The notes under the pieces are model-generated. The model was not told the DNA's origin. It was given only the letters and a program-made list of their open reading frames with translations, and searched no databases. Both the position numbers and the translations under genes were made by a program. Shown here piece by piece: positions 34,529 to 45,448 of a stretch of DNA of 64,000 nucleotides (positions within the stretch are counted from its first letter, which is position 1; each line of letters starts with the position of its first letter). This DNA comes from Diadophis punctatus similis. Lineage: Eukaryota > Chordata > Lepidosauria > Squamata > Dipsadidae. The stretch spans positions 155,207,466 to 155,271,465 of the forward strand of contig JALIGW010000001.1 of NCBI GenBank assembly GCA_023053685.1, written 5' to 3'.

Positions 34529-34667
34529 AGGTAGACTATAACAGTGGTGATTGATGCACTTTTGGATGACTTGAAATAGGTTAGGGACAAATCATGGAGA
34601 AAATATATTGCGGTGGCCACTAAGAGTCAGCACTGACTTAATGGCACACAATCAATCAATCAATCCT

Positions 34668-35794
34668 AAACAAAGCTGTTAAGAATACTTTCTATTCTGT
34701 GGAATGTACTTATGAATAAACATAGTTTTGTATAGGCTCTTCCTGATGTGTTTAAATATGTCTTCAAAGGGGCCTAAGCCTGGCATGTGAGAAAGTATTC
34801 CTTCTTAAATGTTAGATTTCTCTGAAATCACAGTGCCCATTTACACCAATGAGACAATTTACTATATCTCTTCAGCCTTCTACCTCCAGTTCTGTTATTT
34901 AATTCTGGACTGAAGATAAGAGCAGCAATTTGGAGGCGTTAAAGAATTACAGCATCTTTCCAATCCTTCTAAATAACAGCAATTTCCTAAGGTTGCATTA
35001 TGTGGGGAACTGGAAAGCTGTTCTAAGGACATATTTAAAAATGACAAAATACATTCAAATAATAGTGAAATTGAAGGGTTATATTTCATGTAATCTATGG
35101 GAGCGTTTTTGCACAGAATCTCCGTTTAAGCTGTTGGATAACTTGTTAACTGAGAATTCAGAATATTGCTTGGTTTTAAGGAAGGTTTACACCCAATGTT
35201 GCCCTTCCATTCGCAGAAGGTTTCTTCCTCTAGTGACAGAACCATATGGGGTCCAAGAAATCTTCTAAAGGTTGACAAAGAACTGTATTTTTTTACAGTT
35301 TAAGATGTTATTTTTTTAATATGACAGAAGAGGAAAATTATAAAATACATGGAAAGTGATGACATTATTTAGTTTAAATTTAAGTTACACTAATAGGCCT
35401 CAAAAGAGCTCTGAAAACTTTAGTCCTGTAGAAAGTCAGCGTCCACCCCTCTCCTAGAAGAATGAAATATTTTGAGGAATATTAAAAAAGGAAGAATATT
35501 ATATTTCCCTAAATGAAAATGGAGAAACATGTTCTCTTGGAGACAGAAAGTAGCCCCCAAGTCTTTCTTAATAGCGCCAGCAGATATTTTGTGCCCATTA
35601 AGAAAGATTGGGCCAGCCTATTCAACCAGGAGGCCACCTTTTAGAAATACGGATTTGGTAATCCATTCAAGACAAGATATTCAAGATATTTTGAATCAAA
35701 GGCAGAACAGTAGGATTAAGCCCTTCATTGCATCATCTAAGAGCAGTCCAAACTTCAACCAAACCTGGGAGCTCAGACAAACACCTAGGATTTG
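34668..35794. other. no recognised feature
   Basis: AT-rich. A frame at 35529-35849 lies directly upstream of the possible LTR and could be retroelement-derived, but it shows no motif. Confidence 0.4.
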
Positions 35795-36090
35795 CATTTC
35801 CTCTTTTGCCTATAGAGCCAGCTATGACCCCTACATAACCCCTATATGACCCCAGAGGAATCTGATAACAGCCAATAGAAGACATGTTCTTGCACAGGAA
35901 CAAGAAGTTCAAGTGCAAAGCCCAAAGAAGGTATAAACTCCCCCCCTACTCTCAACTCCATTTTGTCATCTGCCTAGAACCACAAACCCATGTGGTTCTG
36001 CTTCATCATTAAACCATCTTTCCAATCAGCCTCCATCTTTCCAATGTCTTTCTCTCAGCTTCGAACTGAACCAGATGGATATTTCTTCCC
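35795..36090 (+). mobile_element. possible LTR
   Basis: GGTATAAACTCC at about 35930, CATTTTGTCATCTGCC and ATTAAACCATC at about 36010 are spaced like the TATA box, R region and polyadenylation signal of a retroviral-type LTR. No TG/CA termini or duplication could be fixed, so the boundaries are nominal. Confidence 0.4.
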
Positions 36091-36109
36091 ACAGTCCAAT
36101 ACGGCAATA

Positions 36110-36905
36110 ATGATAATCTGGAAATAAACTATCAGAAAACCAAATGGCTTTTGCCAAAAGACTGACATTCTATTTATGGGGCATTAACAACCATAGAACA
36201 GAACAAGTGACTAGCTTTAGGCATCTAGGAGTAGTCATGGATATCACTGGCTTGAGGAGAGCCCACTGTGAATGCGCTGCTGCTACTGGTCTAAAATCTG
36301 GCAATGCCATCCTTAACTTTTTCCAATCCAAGGAAGGACATTATATTCTAGTCGAATTCTTTCAAGCTAAGCTGTTAGCCTAGGCTCCTTTATGGCAGAG
36401 GTCCCCAACCCCCGGGGACCAGCACTGGTTCATGGCGCACAGCAGAAACCAGGCCACACAAATGAGCAAAACCCCATCTGGGCACGCACGGGATTCAGGC
36501 AGTGCATAAAACGGTCTGCAGAAAAACGCTCTCCACAGAATCGGTTGCTGGCACCCAAAAGGTTGGGGGGCTGCTGCTTTATGGGATTTTGGTTGGGCCC
36601 CAGTTTTGTGTTTTACTTCTCTGGAAAGTGCACAATCCAACTTCATCAAAGCAGCTCTCCAGATACCACCCAGTTTCTCAAATGTCTACTTATGACTGTA
36701 GACAGGTATGATAAAAGTTGAGTCAAGAATGTATATAGCTTCTATAAACCTTTAGTTAAAGCTCAACATCTATTGTTAAGGCTTATCACCATGAATTCTT
36801 CAGGATATTTTTCAATCTACATGGATCAAGGCTGTTGAATATAATCTTTCAAATTTAGGTTACTCTCCTTTCACAGTTCTTAAGATGAACTATGATTAGG
36901 CAAAA
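36110..36905 (+). pseudogene. non-LTR retrotransposon ORF2 relic split by a MITE
   Basis: Plus strand: MAFAKRLTFYLWGINNHR, TEQVTSFRHLGVVMDITG, LRRAHCECAAATG and FFQAKLLA before the MITE; LWYGILVGPQF-like and YFSIYMDQGC after it. The pattern (YLGV, R-K/R-AH, F-x-AK) is a known LINE post-RT region. Stops and frameshifts are present. Clade not assigned. Confidence 0.65.
36396..36576. mobile_element. hAT-like MITE, CAGAGGTCCCCAACC-ended
   Basis: Starts CAGAGGTCCCCAACCCCCGG and ends with the complement of CAGCAGCCCCCCAACCTT. Perfect target duplication CTTTATGG at 36388-36395 and 36577-36584. The LINE frame resumes after the duplication. Confidence 0.9.
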
Positions 36906-36908
36906 CTA

Positions 36909-37028
36909 AAATAGAATAGAATAGATTGGAACAGAATAGAATAGAATAGAATAGATTAGAACAGAACAGAATAGAATAGAATAGAATAGAATAGAATAGA
37001 ATAGAATAGAATAGAATAGAATAGAATT
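36909..37028. repeat. (AGAAT)n microsatellite, CR1 tail
   Basis: Pentamer array with AGATT and AGAAC variants, ending exactly where the CR1 3' end begins, as at 13536-13862. Confidence 0.95.
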
Positions 37029-37545
37029 CTTTATTGGCCAAGTGTGATTGGACACACAAGGAATTTGTCTTTAGTGCATATGCTCTCAGTGTACATAAAA
37101 GAAAAGATACATTTGTCAAGAATCATAAGGTACAACTCTTAATGATTGTCATAGGGTACAAATAAGCAATCAGGAAACAATCAATATTAATATAAATCAT
37201 AAGGATACAAGCAACAAGTTACAGTCATAAGTGGGAGGAGATGGGTGATAGGAACGATGAGAAGACTAATAGTAATAGTAACACAGCCTTAGTGAATAGT
37301 TGGACAGTGGTGAGGGAATTATTTGTTTAGCAGAGTGATGGCATTCGGGGAAAAACTGTTCTTGTGTCTAGTTGTCTTGGTGTGCAGTGCTCTATAGCGT
37401 CGTTTTGAGGGTAGGAGTTGAAACAATTTATGTCCGAGGGGTCAGAAAATATTTTCACGGCCCTCTTTTTGACTCGTGCAGTATACAGGTCCTCAATGGA
37501 AGGCAGTTGGCAGTAAACTAGCAAAGAATAAGGTTACAGAGGGGC
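37029..37545 (-). mobile_element. CR1-type LINE: ORF2 C-terminus plus 3' UTR
   Basis: The minus strand carries DLYTARVKKRAVKIFSDPS (from 37524), then in a shifted frame LLPSKRRYRALHTKTTRHKN and SFSPNAITLLNK, ending at a TAA at 37319-37321. The 3' UTR then runs to the pentamer tail at 37028. The LPS-RRYRA-H-K-TR-KNSF motif is the conserved C-terminus of CR1/L3-type ORF2. One frameshift separates the two parts. 5' truncated. Confidence 0.85.
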
Positions 37546-39272
37546 AAACACTTCTAGGGAAAGCATCAACCTTCCTGACACCAGTATACAACAGACATAG
37601 TGTCACTGCCAATATCCCACAATGATTTCTTTGTAAGTTTAATTCATTAAAGTTAGATACTTTAACTTTGCTTTAATTTTAGATGTTATCATATTTAATA
37701 TAACCTTAATGTTTACATTATAATTTAGTGTGTTCTGGATCTCCCTTGTAGATGTTAGTTACATTGTTTTACAAATCTATGTAAACTCTGTCTTATTTTG
37801 TTTATTACCTGTACTGGTCTTTGACAATAGTGAGTTACAATTGAATTTTTAAAGTTAAATTTAAGTCCAAACGCAGCCTGTACTTCAATGCAAAAAGGCA
37901 GATGCCTCTGCCCTCCTTGGAAGTCATCAACACTTTCCGAAAAGAGAAAAGTGTGAGAAAAGCATGCATTGATTAAAAGGGGGGGGGGTTATTTCATTTG
38001 TACAAAATGCAAAATGTTACACAACACCTTCAATAGTCTTCAGCTGATGAGACAATCCAGGTCTCTGTTTTATCTATCAATTTCAGAATTCCTATCATTA
38101 TTGCTGTGGAGACATTATTCTCTGAAGAAAGCAAAAGCGATTTAAAATAAAAATAAAAATAAATAAATATGGGCAGTAGGCTAAATGCCTTGTAACGGGT
38201 ATTCTCGTTTATAGAGGAATAGCATGGCTATTTATACCGTTTAATTATAGAACAGTATCAATCATTGCAGTATTTAAGATTAAAATTCTGAAAGATGCAA
38301 CTCCACAGGCTTGTCTATAGAAAGACATGACAACCCAATCCTTGATTTAATCTGTTGATAGAAGTAGTTTGCAGTATAAATAATTCAATAGTTCTCCATG
38401 TTGCGTTGCAGTTCATGACGATGTGACTGGACTTCTAATAATCTTTTTAAAATATTAAAGATTTTGCTATGAATTCATTGTTAACCCTTTCTGTGACAGA
38501 GTATCAGTAGGCAGGCACATTATACAGATCTTATCTGAGGTATGAGTGTGCACTGTAACCACAGACAAAGGGTTGATTTCTGAAATCAATTGAAATGTGC
38601 AATCATTTTTTTCCCCTGGCAAATCATCAGCTCCACTCTCATGCTGAGTGCAGCCCTTTCAATTGCTCAATTGCTCTCTGAATATTAGGATCACACTCAT
38701 ACTCTTAAGTATCAACCCTTTGTTAGGTGAAATGGTATTATCCACACTCACCAGGAAGATGAATGTTAGAATGCTGAGGGAATCCTGACATTTGCATTCA
38801 ATCTCACCATGCAGCTGAAAATAATCGGAGTAGATAACTTGTGACCCTCAGCCTATTGCCACTTCCCACCCTGCCTATTCTTCAACCTTAAATTTCACGG
38901 AAGCTGACTGTATTGATTTCATTTGAAATTCTCCGTATATGAAGTATTGCTTCCCCTCTTTTTCATTATATCTCCCTGTTCCCCTTCTAGAGATTTGGCT
39001 TCATTGATTGAATCAGGAAAATATGATGAAATCTTTTCCTGGATGCAAAACTGATGTTTTTCAACTATCCCTTGTCTTTCAAGAATTGCCATGAATTTTG
39101 TTAAATTATGGCTTTTGGCTGACAGATCTAAAGCACTTTCCATTTTCTTTTTCCTAGGACTGGGATGAATGAAGAAGTCCCCAGGAGAAAGAACCTCCTA
39201 GCTGGATAGTATCAAGAGGTGCAGCTTGACTATTGACAGCCTATCAATTACCCTTTACCAAGAAATATTTGG
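37546..39272. other. no recognised feature
   Basis: AT-rich, unique-looking. A 10-base G-run lies at about 37979-37988. The longest repeat-poor stretch with 39844-41881; conservation here could not be judged. Confidence 0.5.
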
Positions 39273-39280
39273 GAATAGGG

Positions 39281-39835
39281 TAGTGGTGAAATCCACATTT
39301 TTTGCTACCAGTTCTGTGGGTGTGGCTTGGTGGGCATGGCTTGGTGGGCGTGGCGGGGGAAGGATACTGCAAAATCTCCATTCCCTCCCCACTCCAGTGG
39401 AAGGATACTGCAAAATCTCCATTCCTCCCCACTCCAGGGGAAGGATTCTGCAAAATCCCCATTCCCTCCCCACTCAGGGGAAGGATTCTGCAAAATCCCC
39501 ATTCCCTCCCCACTCCAGTGGAAGGATACTGCAAAATCCCCATTCCTCCCCACTCCAGGGGAAGGATTCTGCAAAATCCCCATTCCCTCCCCACTCAGGG
39601 GAAGGATTCTGCAAAATCCCCATTCCTTCCCCACTCCAGGGGAAGGATACTGCCAAATCTCCATTCCCTCCCCACTCCTGGGGGAAGGATACTGCCAAAT
39701 CCCCATTCCCTCCCCACTCCTGGGGGAAGGATTCTGCAAAATCCCCATTCTTTCCGCTACCGGTTCTCCGAACTACTCAAAATTTCTGCTACCGATTCTC
39801 CAGAACCTGTCAGAACCTGCTGGATTTCACCCCTG
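39281..39835. mobile_element. hAT-like MITE carrying a minisatellite
   Basis: Left end TAGTGGTGAAATCCAC; right end is the complement of CAGGGGTGAAATCCAGCAGG. Flanks GAATAGGG (39273-39280) and GATAGGGA (39836-39843) are a partly decayed duplication. GCTACCGGTTCTCCGAAC near the right end matches the family at 21030-21262. Confidence 0.8.
39354..39735. repeat. ~41-bp minisatellite, about 9 units
   Basis: Unit core GGGGAAGGATTCTGCAAAAT then CCCCATTCCCTCCCCACTCC. Units vary between 40 and 43 bp and between TACTGC and TTCTGC. The long open frames on both strands here are repeat artefacts. Confidence 0.95.
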
Positions 39836-39843
39836 GATAGGGA

Positions 39844-40764
39844 TTTGCCATTCAGCTTTAAATTACCTCCCTCCCACTTTGCAATAATCAGTTACTAAGC
39901 AATGCTTATTAATTCAATGATATGCTGTTTAAAACTAACAGAATTATTTTATATTCAGATTTCCTTCTTTTAAGTTAATCTGAATACAGGGAGAAAAAAA
40001 GAGGCATAAAATGCACTGGAGAAGTGTTGTTCTAACTTGGCACTATCAGGATTTGTCATTTGTTGTTAATGGCTTGGTGACGACTAAATGTAGTTGAATT
40101 CTAGTTAAGAATTCCCTGAAACTAGCTGTGCCATTGCCAATCACCTTTTCCACCCTGCCCAAAGGGCATGAAAAAGTTGAATTTCCTGAGCTTTTTTTTT
40201 TTTTTTTGGCTAACCTCCCAACAACCTTTGAAACAGGAAACCAGAAGCAAAAGTAGGAAGGAGACAGGCTCACAGTGAGTTTTATTTGGAGTGATTTGTG
40301 ACTAGGGGGTCAAAACAAATCAAAGTTTTGATGAAATTAATATAAAAGAAGTGATCCTACTCATAGCATCCATACATTTCTACTGTTTCTGGCCAACCAG
40401 GTTTCACAGAATTTTGATACAGCCTAGCAAAACTGGGATGAACAAACTGAATAGAATGAATTGAAGGTTTTAATTCTGAGAAAGCATTATAAGTCTTTCT
40501 TTAGCCATGAACCTGGGTATTTTATTCATATTTTGGTCTTGTTCAGTTAAGTCTTGCTGGGTTGAGGTTTTTTTTTTTTGGTAGCTTATTTTCTCTGGAT
40601 CTCTTTTGGCTTCCAATCTTTGCTTGATTGGAAGGCCCTGATTGCCTTTTCAATGTTTACACTGGGAAGGATTGACTTTACACTTACAAAATATGCATTT
40701 GGTAAAATGTCAAGTCCACACAGTTAAGCCCAAGGCAAAACCATGACTCAGAAGGGCAACTCTA
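39844..40764. other. no recognised feature
   Basis: Holds a T-run at about 40191-40207 and another near 40570. No gene. Confidence 0.5.
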
Positions 40765-40906
40765 GAACTGAGGACCAAAGTACATCTGATCATTGTTGGG
40801 GGCAATGTAAATATACATTGCTTACTGGTGTAAACCGCTTAGAGAGTGCTTGCACTGTGAGGCGGTTATATAAATCTCACAAAATAAATAAATAAATAAA
40901 TAAATC
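40765..40906 (+). mobile_element. squamate SINE, 3' portion
   Basis: GTTGGGGGCAAT, GTAAACCGCTTAGAGAG and GAGGCGGTTATATAA match the 3' half of the SINE at 50598-50822, followed by (AAATA)n. The tRNA-like head is missing or unrecognisable. Confidence 0.75.
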
Positions 40907-41881
40907 ATTTGATGAGCCCATTTTTTTTTCATGTGAAAATCTATTCCTTGACTTGATTTCAATCTAATAGTTTAGGGCAAGAAAAATATTTTGGGAATAA
41001 GAATTAAATGGCAAAATTAAGAAAAAAACATCCAGGAATCTTCTGATCTTGAGACCTTTCTCTGTTTTATATGCCTCTAGATTTCCTGAGCTTTTTAATT
41101 TTGAAAAAAATATACTTCAAAACCCTTTATCCAATTTGATTGCTTAATTCTTGGGAGCTCTTAACCGGGTGCTTTTAGTGACAGTGTTTTTCCATTTGTA
41201 AATAATGACAAACATACTTGTGATCATTTAATCAGTCTTAATGTGCTGGTCTTCTAGACACTTCACAATATGCAATTTGAAATAAATGTTTCCTGATAAC
41301 CACATTATATTTTTCTGTTACATGAAAATGTACAGCCTTACTAAGGGCACTTTGATTCAACTTGCATCTTATTAAATCTCCCAGCAATGTGTCATACATT
41401 AAAAAGCTAAGTGGCTAGACTGAGCTTCTTGTAGATAGAGATACCACGTTAGTTAAAAGAGCAGTCTGCCTTTTAAATATATGTCACAATTTTTAGAGAA
41501 TAAAATAATTTTCTAAAGAATTTGCCAGACCATCAAAAGGGCAGGAAGTACACAGCTTTAACCAAATGAAATGAATGCATTGTCTCCAAATGCATTGTCT
41601 CAAAAAAAAAAAAGACTGCATAATACCGTATTCCTGAATAATGAATAGGAAGTAATTTGCATATGTTTAATTCAAAGAATGAAAAACTTGTACTTACATG
41701 AATTCAAGTTTCATTAAAAATAGGAATTAAGTCAGCAAATTAAAATGAATATTAATTAAATGTAAAATAAGACATTAAAATATAAATTGGCATTTAAGAA
41801 ATCCCAAAATTGGCTTTGAAAAGGAATTTAGGGCCATTTGATTACCTGCCACAAATGACTAATGAATTTGGTAAACCTTTG
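40907..41881. other. no recognised feature
   Basis: AT-rich unique-looking sequence. Confidence 0.5.
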
Positions 41882-42293
41882 CAGCTGTAAATTTGGAAAT
41901 AGATTCCAAGCTTTACACTTTGAAATGGGTTCCAAGCTGTATCCTTGGAAATAGGTTCCAAGTACACCGCCCTGAGTCCTGCGGGATTGGGCGGCCTATA
42001 AGAGTGCTTATAAATAAATAAATAAATAAAGTTGTACCCTTGGAAATGGGTTCCAAATTATATATTTGGAAACAGGTTCTAAGCTGTACCCTTGGAAACG
42101 GGTTCCAAGCTTTACACTTTGAAACTGGTTCTAAGCTGTACCCTTGGAAATGGGTTCCAAACTGTACCCTTGGAAATGGGTTCCAAGCTGTAGCTTGGAA
42201 ACAGGTTCCAACCTGTACCCTTAGAAACGGGTTCCAAGCTGTACCCTTGGAATTGGATTCCAGGCTGTATATTTGGAAACAGGTTCTACCAGT
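41882..42293. repeat. 26-bp minisatellite, about 13 units, with inserted retroposon tail
   Basis: Unit ACCCTTGGAAATGGGTTCCA then AGCTGT. Variants replace CCCTTGG with ACTTTG or TATTTGG. The array is interrupted at 41962-42031. The open frame at 42040-42303 is a by-product. Confidence 0.92.
41962..42031 (+). mobile_element. SINE/LINE 3' tail inserted in minisatellite
   Basis: TACACCGCCCTGAGTCCTGC, GGGCGGCCTATAA and (AAATA)n form a typical squamate SINE or LINE tail. Repeat units lie on both sides. Confidence 0.75.
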
Positions 42294-42585
42294 ATCTAAA
42301 TAAGATGGAAGTGGACAGGAGGTGTCTGCTGAAAACTTTTAGGAAGTTTCATAACCTTCATGCTATGTATGACCAAGTTTTCATATAAAAATGACTTCAT
42401 TCATCACTATTCCCCCAATCCGATTTATTTCAGCTTTTACAGTCTATTTCAGCAGAAATGGAAACAGTCCCAAATTATATCTTTGTGCATTAAAAAGCCG
42501 CCATTGCTTTTTGTTCTTCCATCTAAGCATAATTACATTCGCCACTATTATGACATAAAATTAAACCCCTCCTAATTCTGAAAGG

Positions 42586-43006
42586 CAGGCATTGCATATG
42601 TATATCTTGTAACCAGTTCTGAGTGCAAAAGCTGTTGATTACCTGTGTCTCTCAAAGGGCTGTTCACGTTTTTGCCCTCCCTGGGCTCCGGAGACTTTTT
42701 TTGAGCCTCTGGCAGGGCGAAAACAACCACCCCAGGATCCGGAGGCTCTCTGGAGGCTGGAAATGGGCCTGTTTCCAGGCCCGTTTCCAGCCTTCCTGAA
42801 CTTCTGGTAGGCCCATTTTTCACCCTCCCTGAGCCTCCGCACGCGCCCTGCACTTACCTGTATCAAAAACAGCCGCGTGGGGACTCCTGGGAGGTTTGGG
42901 GTAGGCGGGGCCAGCCAGGAGTGGGATTTGGGGGTTCTCCAAACTGCACAGAATCTTAGCTAGAGGTTTTCCCAAACCCCTGCGAACCCCCAGCAGCCCA
43001 CCCCTG
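42586..43006. mobile_element. hAT-like MITE related to 8527-8967
   Basis: The right end is the complement of CAGGGGTGGGCTGCTGGGGG. Reading backwards, CCCAGGAGTCCCCACGCGGC and GTAAGTGCAGGGCG match the interior of 8527-8967. The left end (about 42586) is inferred from TGTAACCAGTTCT. No matching target duplication was found. Confidence 0.7.
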
Positions 43007-43489
43007 GTAAACTCTTCTCAGGGTGACTTGCAAACCAGTTGCACTCACATCTGACGCCTACACAGCTGCTAGAAGCCACATTTACCCACCACATCAGCAG
43101 CATGGATGTCTGTAGCAAAGCAAGACATAGTGTTCCAAGCCCCATCTCACAATGAAATTACTGTACAAGCACCTCCTTTGCATGTTTGTGCTGTGAGTCT
43201 GCAGAAGAAATGAGGTGTGGCAAACCTTTCAGGAGGAAACCTCACTGGTTTACTGACTGTAAAGACAAGGGGAGAGACTTGCAAGATTCGGCTGATGTAA
43301 CTTTACAATAAAGTACATTGGTCCTTCTGGATGTGCTCCTTGTTTGGACTACCTCACAAGACTGACAACAAACTTTCAAATCTCAAAGTACACCTCTCCC
43401 GCTTGCCTTTACAGTAATAAATAAATAAAATCAGGGAAAATCCCTCTGTAAAACCTGATAAGCCACCTGGGAAAGCCAAGGGAAATCAT
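43007..43489. other. unrecognised, with a possible LTR fragment
   Basis: CTTTACAATAAAGTACATTG at about 43302 followed by ACAAGACTGACA at about 43370 resembles the end of an LTR. Its start was not found. Confidence 0.3.
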
Positions 43490-43716
43490 CAAAACCATAA
43501 AAAAGCGAAAATTTTGGACATGTTATGTGACACCCAGAAAAATACGGCATACTTCACTTAATCCTCCAGGGAAAGATTGAAGGCAAACGAGGTTCAGGCA
43601 GAAGAAGAACATTATGGCTTCAAAATCTAAGGGACTGGTTTGGACAAAATTCAACAGCACTTTTTCATGTGGCTGTTGATAAAAATAGGATCGCCAACAT
43701 GATCACCAACGTCTGA
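43490..43716 (+). pseudogene. non-LTR retrotransposon ORF2 C-terminal relic
   Basis: One frame reads FGHVM, a stop, HPEKYGILHLILQGKIEG, KRGSGRRRTLWLQNLRDWFG and AVDKNRIANMITNV, ending at 43714. The GHV-x-R, GKR-G-GRRR-WL-NLRDW pattern is the C-terminus of a non-LTR element. One internal stop. Confidence 0.75.
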
Positions 43717-45306
43717 TGATGGATATGGCACAACAAGAAGAAAACCTGGTACTTCAAAGATGTTAACATGCTTTGACTTTCCTTAAATGTGAGCGAAATA
43801 TTCATTTGGAGCTAAACCCCCAAAATTGGAGTAAAGAACAAGCAGAACAGGATAAATTATTTCATTGTTTATAACCAGCATCATGGGAAACTTTTATGTA
43901 TCTATAAATACATTTATAGATTTTCATAGCAAATCTATAAATGTATTAACAAGTTGCTTGTTTAGAAAAATATTTGCAAGCATGCCTGAAACACACCCTT
44001 AAATGTTACAAGCCTATATTTTAAATTTAGAGTAATAAAAAAGCACACCTATATTTAGTGCGCTAAATTTGGAAGGACCCATCTTAACAAACTTGCACAG
44101 GGCTGCTCTTTAAACAGCAGGCCTCTTTTTTTGTAGTTCTGAGTCTAAAGTTTGGAATAAATGAGTAGAGATTTAGAATAGTTCCATCTATAACCCAGTA
44201 GAGGTCATATTGGTGGAATTTTTTTCTTCCTTAAATCTAGCAGCAGCCATGCATTTCTTGGATCTCATCATTTGTTCAGATGCGTTTCCTTCCAAATGGA
44301 AATGAATATTTCACTGAATTAGTTTGACGTCATGAAGCTTTTTCGGATACTGATTTTTTCCCCCATGACCACTCATTATGCTGTGTAGCTGAACCAAGAT
44401 AAATAGAACCGTCCCCAGGCATTTTGAGTTTTCAGTTGTGCCAACAATCAATCATTTCTATTTAAAGATAAATGTATATGCCTCTCCTGTTGGTATGTGC
44501 CAGGATTCTATCCTGAGAACTGAGAACTTACCTAATTTTGAGGAAATATTGAAGGGGTGTGGAATATAATATTAAGAAATTAAACATTATATTAGATGGA
44601 ATGGAAGAGGAGGAAAGAGGGAGAAAATGTAAACTTGCTCTGTTACAGTCTGATTTATTACAAAGGTTGACAGAAATTTCACTGCTCCCAGGTGAAAACA
44701 ATTAGTAATTCTGTACCAATTCACTCAGATATAAAGCTCAGTAGCTTATTCCCAAATAAAAACCAATAGGTTTAGAGCAATTGCTGCAATTATTTGATAT
44801 AAGCCCCATTTAACTCAGCTGAAACTTTCTTCTGGGAGTATTAATAAGACTATACTGTCTGTTGGGATAAAGGGAGATTGGCTCTTCTGTGCTTGCATAA
44901 ATTTGGCTCAAAGGGCATACATTATTAGGAATGCCAAGATTGTTGCTGGAGTCCTATCCTTCAGGTCTCATTTCATCAAAGACAATTTTCAGGTGAAATG
45001 TAGGTCACAGTTTTAAAGGTAGCATAGAGTGTTGCATATTTTTTTATATTAATGCTACTGTTAGAGGAAAAGACGGCTTTTATGTTTTTTCTCCATCTAT
45101 CCTGCTGCTGCACTTAAAATCACAGGATAACTTACTAGAATGTGTAAAGCATAAAATGTTGCTTTCTCTCTATCCGGGCTCCTCTCCTATGAGCTAAGTT
45201 TGACCTGAACAGCTGTTATCTAATAATCCTTTCTCTTTGCTCTCCTTAAGTGTTGGTTTGATGCCTCCTTTCACAATAGCTCCTTAAAATTTGCCTGTAT
45301 CCAAGG
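43717..45306. other. no recognised feature
   Basis: AT-rich unique-looking sequence. Confidence 0.5.
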
Positions 45307-45448
45307 ATGTGCAGTCTTCATCATTTTCTATAGAACTATTTTCATGTGCAGTCTTCATCATTTTCTATAGAACTATTTTCATGTGCAGTCTTCATCATTT
45401 TCTATAGAACTATTTTCATGTGCAGTCTTCATCATTTTCTATAGAACT
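45307..45448. repeat. 37-bp tandem repeat, 3.8 copies
   Basis: Unit begins ATGTGCAGTCTTCATCATTT and ends TAGAACTATTTTC. The copies look identical over their length, implying a recent expansion. Confidence 0.95.

Larger units (their letters stand above)
32240..34667 (+). mobile_element. BovB (RTE) LINE, ORF2 relic, with insertions
   Basis: Plus-strand segments in order: HKRLLSKFQIKLKKKK, IDREPEELWNEI, a KKRREAKLKKNKKTNKQ stretch and TKKVFQKISELRKKA (32250-32735). After an insertion come FDCVNHIKLRN, VRKP-TVQIENGKTDYADQQ and NNLHYTGG-AENAKDLKTL (33128-33450), then FEFWHWRKLLKIPQ and SSSLEKVLMLGKVKE. After the MITE the end resumes and finishes in (AATC)n at about 34667. These are BovB reverse-transcriptase and post-RT landmarks. 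The copy is riddled with stops and has an internal deletion. Confidence 0.8.

Noticed and set aside
39354..39735. CRISPR-like regular direct repeats
   Set aside because: Units are contiguous and related throughout, with no unique spacers, and the genome is a vertebrate.
39226..39898. Open frames up to 204 codons on both strands
   Set aside because: Pure by-product of the ~41-bp minisatellite; peptides are periodic and present in several frames.
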